Assembly: GCF_007827595.1 (NCBI RefSeq)
Contig: NZ_VISR01000034.1
Location: forward strand, 44,640-108,639
Direction: 5' to 3'
From: Streptomyces sp. BK340
GTDB taxonomy: Bacteria > Actinomycetota > Actinomycetes > Streptomycetales > Streptomycetaceae
Length of the DNA stretch: 64,000 nucleotides
Positions 59,191 to 64,000 of the stretch are shown here, one piece after another. Position 1 is the first letter of the stretch. Every line of letters begins with the position of its first letter. A program made the translations under genes and the position numbers. The notes beneath the pieces were generated by a model. The model saw nothing but the letters and a program-made list of their open reading frames with translations. It was not told where the DNA came from and made no database searches.

Positions 59191-59523
59191 GTTCCGCCCA
59201 CCTTCTTCCTTCTCTCAGGCAAACGCTGGCGAGGGCGTTTTGTGGTGATGTGTCGGTTTATGCCGACAGCGCCGCCAAGGTCGCACGAGGCCGAGAAGGA
59301 ATTAGTACGACAAGCCGATGAAATGCTCGCTTCACTCGCTGGAGTGAAGCGATGCGCCATTTGCTCCGAAAAGTTATGCAAGTCCTTTACTTCGCATTAC
59401 GGTTCATTTACCAAGCACTGAATTCATCCCGCCGCTGCACGCCGTGACCCCATGGCCGCGACCCTGCCCCGACCCCGCGGGCACCCCCAGTCCGCGGCCG
59501 CGCCGCCCGGAGGAGACGGGACC
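59191..59523. other. 333-bp divergent region between deacetylase-like and SulP-CA genes
   Basis: No gene. AT-rich stretch 59370-59425 probably holds promoters for both sides. A 9-bp stem CGCTTCACT/AGTGAAGCG lies at 59328-59351. Confidence 0.55.
59328..59351. promoter_or_regulatory. Inverted repeat in the deacetylase/SulP intergenic region
   Basis: CGCTTCACT-CGCTGG-AGTGAAGCG, 9-bp perfect arms, 138 bp upstream of the deacetylase-like start. Possible operator or RNA stem. Confidence 0.5.
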
Positions 59524-61839
59524 ATGCCAGCCAGCGCACCCCATCGCACTCACCACCCCCACCCGCCGCACAGCCCCCCGCCGGCCCCGCGCCGCCGCTT
59601 CCTCGTCGAAGGCACCGATCTGTCCGCGTCTGTCGCGGTGTTCCTGATCGCCCTTCCCCTGTCTCTCGGTATCGCCCTCGCCACCGGCGCCCCGCTCCAG
59701 GCCGGCCTGGTCGCCGCCGCCGTCGGCGGACTCGTCGCCGGCCGGCTCGGCGGCAGCCCGTTGCAGGTCAGCGGGCCCGCCGCCGGGCTCACGGTGGTCA
59801 CCGCCGACCTGATCCACCGCTACGGCTGGCAAGCCACCTGCGGCATCACCGTCCTGGCCGGGCTCGCCCAACTGGGCCTCGGCTGCCTGCGCGTGGCCCG
59901 CGGGGCACTCGCCGTGAGCCCCGCCGTGGTGCACGGCATGCTCGCCGGCATCGGCGTCACCATCGCCGTGGCCCAGCTGCACATCGTCCTGGGCGGCAGC
60001 CCCGACAGTTCCGTCCTCGCCAACCTGCGTGACCTGCCTGCCCAGTTGGCCGGCCTGCATCCGGCCGCCGTGTCGATGAGCGTGCTGACCCTGACCCTGC
60101 TGCTGGCCTGGCCGCGCGTCCCGGGCCGCGCCGGCCGTCTGCTGCGCAGGGTCCCGGCCGCCCTGGTCGCCGTCGCCGGGGCCACCGCCACCGCCACGCT
60201 GACCGGGCTGACCCTGCCCCGGGTCGACCTGCCGTCCTGGAGCAGCCACGCCCTGGCCGGGCTGCCCGAGGGCCCGGTGCTCGGCATCGCCGCCGCCGTA
60301 CTCACCACCACCCTGGTGTGCAGCGTGCAGTCACTGCTCGGCGCGGTCGCCGTGGACAAGCTGGTCGCCGCCCGGTCCGGGGCCCGGACCCGTGTCGGGC
60401 GCTCGGACCTCGACCGCGAGCTCCTCGGCCAGGGCGCCGCCAACATCGTCTCCGGGGCGCTCGGCGGACTGCCTGTCGCGGGGGTGGCCGTACGCAGTTC
60501 GGCGAATGTGAGATCAGGTGCCGTGAGCCGGAACTCCACGATGCTGCACGGCGTTTTCGTAGTAGTCGCCGCGCTGCTGATGGTCCCGCTCCTGGAGCAG
60601 ATCCCGCTCGCCTCGCTCGCCGCCCTGGTGATGGCCGTCGGCATCCAGATGGTGTCCCTGCACCACATCCGCACGGTGACCCGGCACCGCGAAGTGCCGG
60701 TGTACGCCGCCACCACACTCGGCGTGGTGTTCCTGGGTGTCCTGGAGGGCGTGGCCCTCGGGGTCGCCGTGGCGGTCGCCCTCGCCCTGCACCGCCTCAC
60801 CCACACCCGAATCACGTATGAGGAGAAGGAAGGAGTCCATCACCTACATGTACGAGGCCAGCTGACGTTCCTCGCGGTGCCCCGGCTCAGCAGAGCCCTG
60901 CACCTCGTACCCCAAGGCGCCTACGCCGTCGTGGAGTTGGACGGGTCGTTCATGGACCACGCGGCGTACGAGTCACTGCAGGACTGGCGGAGCGCCCACA
61001 CCGCGCGAGGCGGTTCCGCCGAGCTGGCGGGCCGGCGCAGCGGAGTGACGACCGCCGACCCGGCCCCGCCCGCCCTGTGCCGGTGCCGGCCCTGGACACC
61101 CTGGCGCAACCACCGGGACTGCTTCGCCGGGCCTCCCTCGGCCCCCGCCGCCCCGGCAGCCCGTGAACTGGCCCGCGGCATCAGCTCGTTCCAGCGCAAC
61201 ACCGCCCCGCTGGTGCGGGCGGAGCTGGCACGGCTGGCACGGGAGGGGCAGCGGCCCGCGCAGCTCTTTCTCACCTGCGCCGACTCCCGGCTCGTCACGT
61301 CGATGATCACCTCCAGTGGTCCCGGCGACCTGTTCGTCGTCCGCAACGTGGGCAACCTGGTGCCACCGCCGGGCGAGGAGCACGGGGACGACTCGGTGGC
61401 CGCCGCGATCGAGTACGCGGTGGAGGTGCTCGGGGTCCGGTCGATCACGGTGTGCGGGCACTCCGGGTGCGGAGCGATGCAGGCGCTGCTGACCGCCGAG
61501 CCCGGTGGGCCGCAGACCCCGCTGAAGCGGTGGCTCAGACACGGGCTGCCGAGCCTGGCGCGGCTGGCCGGCGACCGCCGCGCCGGGCCCCGGCTGGCCG
61601 GGCGGGCGCCCGCCGACACGGTGGAGCAGCTGTGCCTGACCAATGTGGTCCAGCAACTGGATCATCTGCGGGCGCACGACTCGGTCGCGCGAGCCCTGGC
61701 GGGCGGTGCGCTGGAGCTGCACGGGATGTACTTCCACGTGGGCGAGGCGCAGGCGTATCTGCTCGGCAGAACCGGCAAGGTGTTCGAGGACGTGAAAGAC
61801 GACGGGAGCGCGGCGGCGGAGCTGCGCAGTCCGGTGTGA
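59524..61839 (+). CDS. SulP-family (bicarbonate) transporter fused to beta-carbonic anhydrase
   Basis: 771 residues. Residues about 25-440 are a SulP/SLC26 transporter (LSASVAVFLIALPLSLGIALATGAPLQAGL..., 11-14 helices, VSGPAAGLTVV). About 440-505 is a STAS-like segment. About 545-765 is a beta-carbonic anhydrase with all zinc ligands: C585, D587 and R589 in CADSR, H646 and C649 in GHSGCG. It likely takes up bicarbonate and interconverts it with CO2. ATG 59524 is set by GGAGGAG 8 nt upstream; an ATG at 59452 has none. The fusion is known in several bacteria. Confidence 0.93.
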   Translation: MPASAPHRTHHPHPPHSPPPAPRRRFLVEGTDLSASVAVFLIALPLSLGIALATGAPLQAGLVAAAVGGLVAGRLGGSPLQVSGPAAGLTVVTADLIHRYGWQATCGITVLAGLAQLGLGCLRVARGALAVSPAVVHGMLAGIGVTIAVAQLHIVLGGSPDSSVLANLRDLPAQLAGLHPAAVSMSVLTLTLLLAWPRVPGRAGRLLRRVPAALVAVAGATATATLTGLTLPRVDLPSWSSHALAGLPEGPVLGIAAAVLTTTLVCSVQSLLGAVAVDKLVAARSGARTRVGRSDLDRELLGQGAANIVSGALGGLPVAGVAVRSSANVRSGAVSRNSTMLHGVFVVVAALLMVPLLEQIPLASLAALVMAVGIQMVSLHHIRTVTRHREVPVYAATTLGVVFLGVLEGVALGVAVAVALALHRLTHTRITYEEKEGVHHLHVRGQLTFLAVPRLSRALHLVPQGAYAVVELDGSFMDHAAYESLQDWRSAHTARGGSAELAGRRSGVTTADPAPPALCRCRPWTPWRNHRDCFAGPPSAPAAPAARELARGISSFQRNTAPLVRAELARLAREGQRPAQLFLTCADSRLVTSMITSSGPGDLFVVRNVGNLVPPPGEEHGDDSVAAAIEYAVEVLGVRSITVCGHSGCGAMQALLTAEPGGPQTPLKRWLRHGLPSLARLAGDRRAGPRLAGRAPADTVEQLCLTNVVQQLDHLRAHDSVARALAGGALELHGMYFHVGEAQAYLLGRTGKVFEDVKDDGSAAAELRSPV

Positions 61840-61953
61840 CCGGCGGCCCAGACAGGTCTAAACCAATTTGGCCGTCGACCCTTGTCATCGGACCCCCGCG
61901 TCTGATGAGCTGTGGTCTGGGACACAACGGACACCCTGGGAAAGGGAGATGTC

Positions 61954-63909
61954 GTGAGCAACGAAAGCCTGGCCAACCTCTTGAAGGAGGAGCGACGCTT
62001 CGCGCCGCCGGCTGACCTGGCCGCGCACGCCAACGTCACGGCAGAGGCGTACGAGCAGGCCAAGGCTGACAGGCTCGGCTTCTGGGCCGAGCAGGCCCGC
62101 AGGCTGACCTGGGCCAAGGTACCGTCGGAGACGCTGGACTGGTCGAACCCGCCGTTCGCGAAGTGGTTCAAGGACGGCGAGCTGAACGTCGCGTACAACT
62201 GCGTGGACCGGCACGTCGAGGCCGGGCACGGGGACCGCGTCGCCATCCACTTCGAGGGCGAGCCCGGCGACAGCCGCGCGATCACCTACGCGGAGCTGAA
62301 GGACGAGGTCTCCAAGGCCGCCAACGCGCTGCTGGAACTCGGCGTCCGAAAGGGCGACCGGGTCGCGATCTACATGCCGATGATCCCCGAGACCGCGATC
62401 GCGATGCTGGCCTGCGCCCGCATCGGCGCCGCGCACTCGGTCGTCTTCGGCGGCTTCTCGGCGGACGCGCTCGCCACCCGGATCCAGGACGCGGACGCCA
62501 AGGTCGTCATCACCGCCGACGGCGGCTACCGGCGCGGCAAGCCGTCCGCGCTCAAGCCGGCGGTCGACGACGCGATCGACCGGGTGGACAACGTGGAGCA
62601 CGTGCTCGTCGTCCGCCGCACCGGTCAGGACGTCGCCTGGAACGCCGAGCGGGACGTCTGGTGGCACGAGCTGGTGGAGCGGCAGTCCGCCGAGCACGCA
62701 CCGGAGGCGTTCGAGGCGGAGCACCCGCTGTTCATCCTGTACACCTCCGGCACGACGGGGAAGCCGAAGGGCATCCTGCACACCTCCGGCGGCTACCTGA
62801 CGCAGGTGGCGTACACGCACCACGCGGTGTTCGACCTCAAGCCGGAGACGGACGTCTTCTGGTGCACGGCGGACGTCGGCTGGGTCACCGGGCACTCGTA
62901 CATCGTTTACGGGCCGCTGGCCAACGGTGCGACGCAGGTCATGTACGAGGGCACCCCGGACACCCCGCACCAGGGCCGGTTCTGGGAGATCGTGGAGAAG
63001 TACCGGGTCACGATCCTCTACACCGCGCCGACCGCGATCCGGACGTTCATGAAGTGGGGCGACGACATCCCCGCCCAGTTCGACCTGTCGTCCCTGCGGG
63101 TCCTCGGCTCCGTGGGCGAGCCGATCAACCCCGAGGCGTGGGTCTGGTACCGCAAGCACATCGGCGCCGACAGGACGCCGGTCGTGGACACCTGGTGGCA
63201 GACCGAGACCGGCGCGATGATGATCTCGCCGCTGCCCGGCGTGACCGAGACCAAGCCCGGTTCGGCGCAGCGCCCGCTGCCCGGCATCTCCGCGACCGTC
63301 GTCGACGACGAGGCGAACGAGGTGCCCAACGGCGGCGGTGGCTACCTGGTCCTCACCGAGCCGTGGCCGTCGATGCTGCGCACCATCTGGGGCGACGACC
63401 AGCGGTTCATCGACACCTACTGGTCGCGCTTCGAGGGCAAGTACTTCGCCGGTGACGGCGCGAAGAAGGACGACGACGGCGACATCTGGCTGCTGGGCCG
63501 GGTGGACGACGTCATGCTGGTGTCCGGGCACAACATCTCCACCACCGAGGTGGAGTCGGCACTCGTCTCGCACCCGTCGGTCGCCGAGGCGGCCGTCGTC
63601 GGTGCCGTCGACGAGACCACCGGCCAGGCCATCGTGGCCTTCGTCATCCTGCGCGGTACGGCGTCCGAGGACGACAAGCTGATCGGTGATCTGCGCGACC
63701 ACGTCGGCGCCACCCTCGGTCCGATCGCCAAGCCGAAGCGGATCCTGCCGGTGGTCGAGCTGCCGAAGACCCGCTCCGGCAAGATCATGCGCCGGCTCCT
63801 GCGGGACGTGGCCGAGAACCGCCAGCTGGGTGACGTCACCACGCTGACCGACTCCTCGGTCATGGACCTCATCCAGAACAAGCTCCCGGCGGCGCCGAGC
63901 GAGGACTAG
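61954..63909 (+). CDS. acsA: Acetyl-CoA synthetase
   Basis: 651 residues. Adenylate-forming enzyme: TSGTTGKPKGI (near 267), VDTWWQTETGAMMISPLPG, GEPINPEAW and the C-terminal KTRSGKIMRRLLRD, whose lysine is the regulatory acetylation site. It makes acetyl-CoA from acetate, ATP and CoA. GTG 61954 has GGGAG 6 nt upstream. The last codons, GAG GAC TAG, contain CTAG at the boundary with the putative insertion sequence. Upstream SulP-CA stop is 114 bp away. Confidence 0.96.
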   Translation: MSNESLANLLKEERRFAPPADLAAHANVTAEAYEQAKADRLGFWAEQARRLTWAKVPSETLDWSNPPFAKWFKDGELNVAYNCVDRHVEAGHGDRVAIHFEGEPGDSRAITYAELKDEVSKAANALLELGVRKGDRVAIYMPMIPETAIAMLACARIGAAHSVVFGGFSADALATRIQDADAKVVITADGGYRRGKPSALKPAVDDAIDRVDNVEHVLVVRRTGQDVAWNAERDVWWHELVERQSAEHAPEAFEAEHPLFILYTSGTTGKPKGILHTSGGYLTQVAYTHHAVFDLKPETDVFWCTADVGWVTGHSYIVYGPLANGATQVMYEGTPDTPHQGRFWEIVEKYRVTILYTAPTAIRTFMKWGDDIPAQFDLSSLRVLGSVGEPINPEAWVWYRKHIGADRTPVVDTWWQTETGAMMISPLPGVTETKPGSAQRPLPGISATVVDDEANEVPNGGGGYLVLTEPWPSMLRTIWGDDQRFIDTYWSRFEGKYFAGDGAKKDDDGDIWLLGRVDDVMLVSGHNISTTEVESALVSHPSVAEAAVVGAVDETTGQAIVAFVILRGTASEDDKLIGDLRDHVGATLGPIAKPKRILPVVELPKTRSGKIMRRLLRDVAENRQLGDVTTLTDSSVMDLIQNKLPAAPSED

Positions 63910-63910
63910 G

Positions 63911-64000
63911 TGTATTGATCACGAGCGTTGTTGACACTGGGTCTTGATCATGGCGAAGACCTCCGGTGTGGTGGAGCTGTCTAGGAACGCACCACACGGA
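63911..64000. mobile_element. Probable end of an IS481-type insertion sequence, cut by the window edge
   Basis: Immediately after CTAGG (63906-63910) the sequence changes to TGTATTGATCACGAGCG and then an untypical stretch ending ACCACACGGA. IS481 elements start with TG and favour CTAG targets. The end resembles the leader and ribosome site that I recall before IS481 transposase genes. The gene itself would start beyond the edge. Not verified. Confidence 0.4.

Noticed and set aside
1..64000. CRISPR arrays and cas genes
   Set aside because: No regularly spaced repeat-spacer pattern was seen; the tandem repeats found (9657-9680, 23648-23680, tmk tail, topA tail) are promoter or coding repeats.
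1..64000. Antibiotic biosynthetic gene cluster
   Set aside because: Two AfsR/SARP-like regulators and two DrrAB-like exporters are present, but there are no polyketide, peptide, terpene or lanthipeptide synthase genes.

Overview
The window is high-GC (about 72 percent by eye) actinobacterial chromosome, almost certainly Streptomyces. This rests on a full-length TipAL-type regulator, an exact-looking BldG, AfsR/SARP-like regulators, XRE/DUF397 pairs, GTG and TTG starts, a TopA with a lysine-repeat tail and a tmk fused to a membrane domain. From memory, gene order resembles the part of the S. coelicolor core that runs from tipA to a PolA-like gene, and then the part that runs from the proteinase/holB/tmk/topA block through bldG to acsA. 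This synteny was not computed.

Layout. 1-3.9 kb: YbjQ-type fragment, tipA, a ClC channel and glutamate decarboxylase, closed by a perfect bidirectional terminator. 3.9-8.5 kb: DinB/PadR/DrrAB-like ABC operon and an aldehyde dehydrogenase. 8.6-10.7 kb: XRE (Scr1-type) regulator, HATPase and DUF397 protein, the last two sharing a 29-bp upstream element. 10.8-14.7 kb: SRPBCC/ArsR/VOC operon, zinc-free ribosomal protein L33 with a Zur-like box, two lipoproteins and a DUF2786 protein. 15-20.7 kb: a Clp-N/HTH protein with a leaderless, double-operator promoter, a PolA-like polymerase and a large AfsR-like regulator. 21-28.6 kb: glycosyltransferase, CPA-type antiporter, a second DrrAB-like ABC pair with 11-bp tandem promoter repeats, and a convergent BTAD/ATPase regulator.

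28.7-30.2 kb is the main accessory signal: a 90-bp direct repeat containing the 3' half of tRNA-Thr(CGU) and its terminator flanks about 1.26 kb holding one secreted DUF4232 gene. This looks like the scar of an integrative element.

30.3-46.5 kb, nearly all on the minus strand, is core housekeeping: TAP-like protease, DNA polymerase III delta', tmk fusion, topA, methyltransferase, lipoprotein, H+-pyrophosphatase, anti-sigma-like protein and bldG. 46.5-54.3 kb holds a DEAD/DUF1998 helicase facing a compact Tad/Flp-type pilus operon. 54.8-64 kb holds a HAD hydrolase, an intergenic region that probably encodes the 6S-like RNA, a degenerate Fic-like protein whose start codon lies in a 22-bp palindrome, a MinD/CooC-like ATPase, a NodB-like lipoprotein, a SulP-carbonic anhydrase fusion and acsA. 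The last 90 bases after acsA resemble the end of an IS481-type insertion sequence.

Working links: ClC plus GAD suggests acid resistance. The two ABC pairs look like export systems under PadR and possibly SARP-type control. HppA and the SulP-CA fusion concern energy and bicarbonate. BldG and its neighbouring anti-sigma-like protein belong to the developmental partner-switching circuit.
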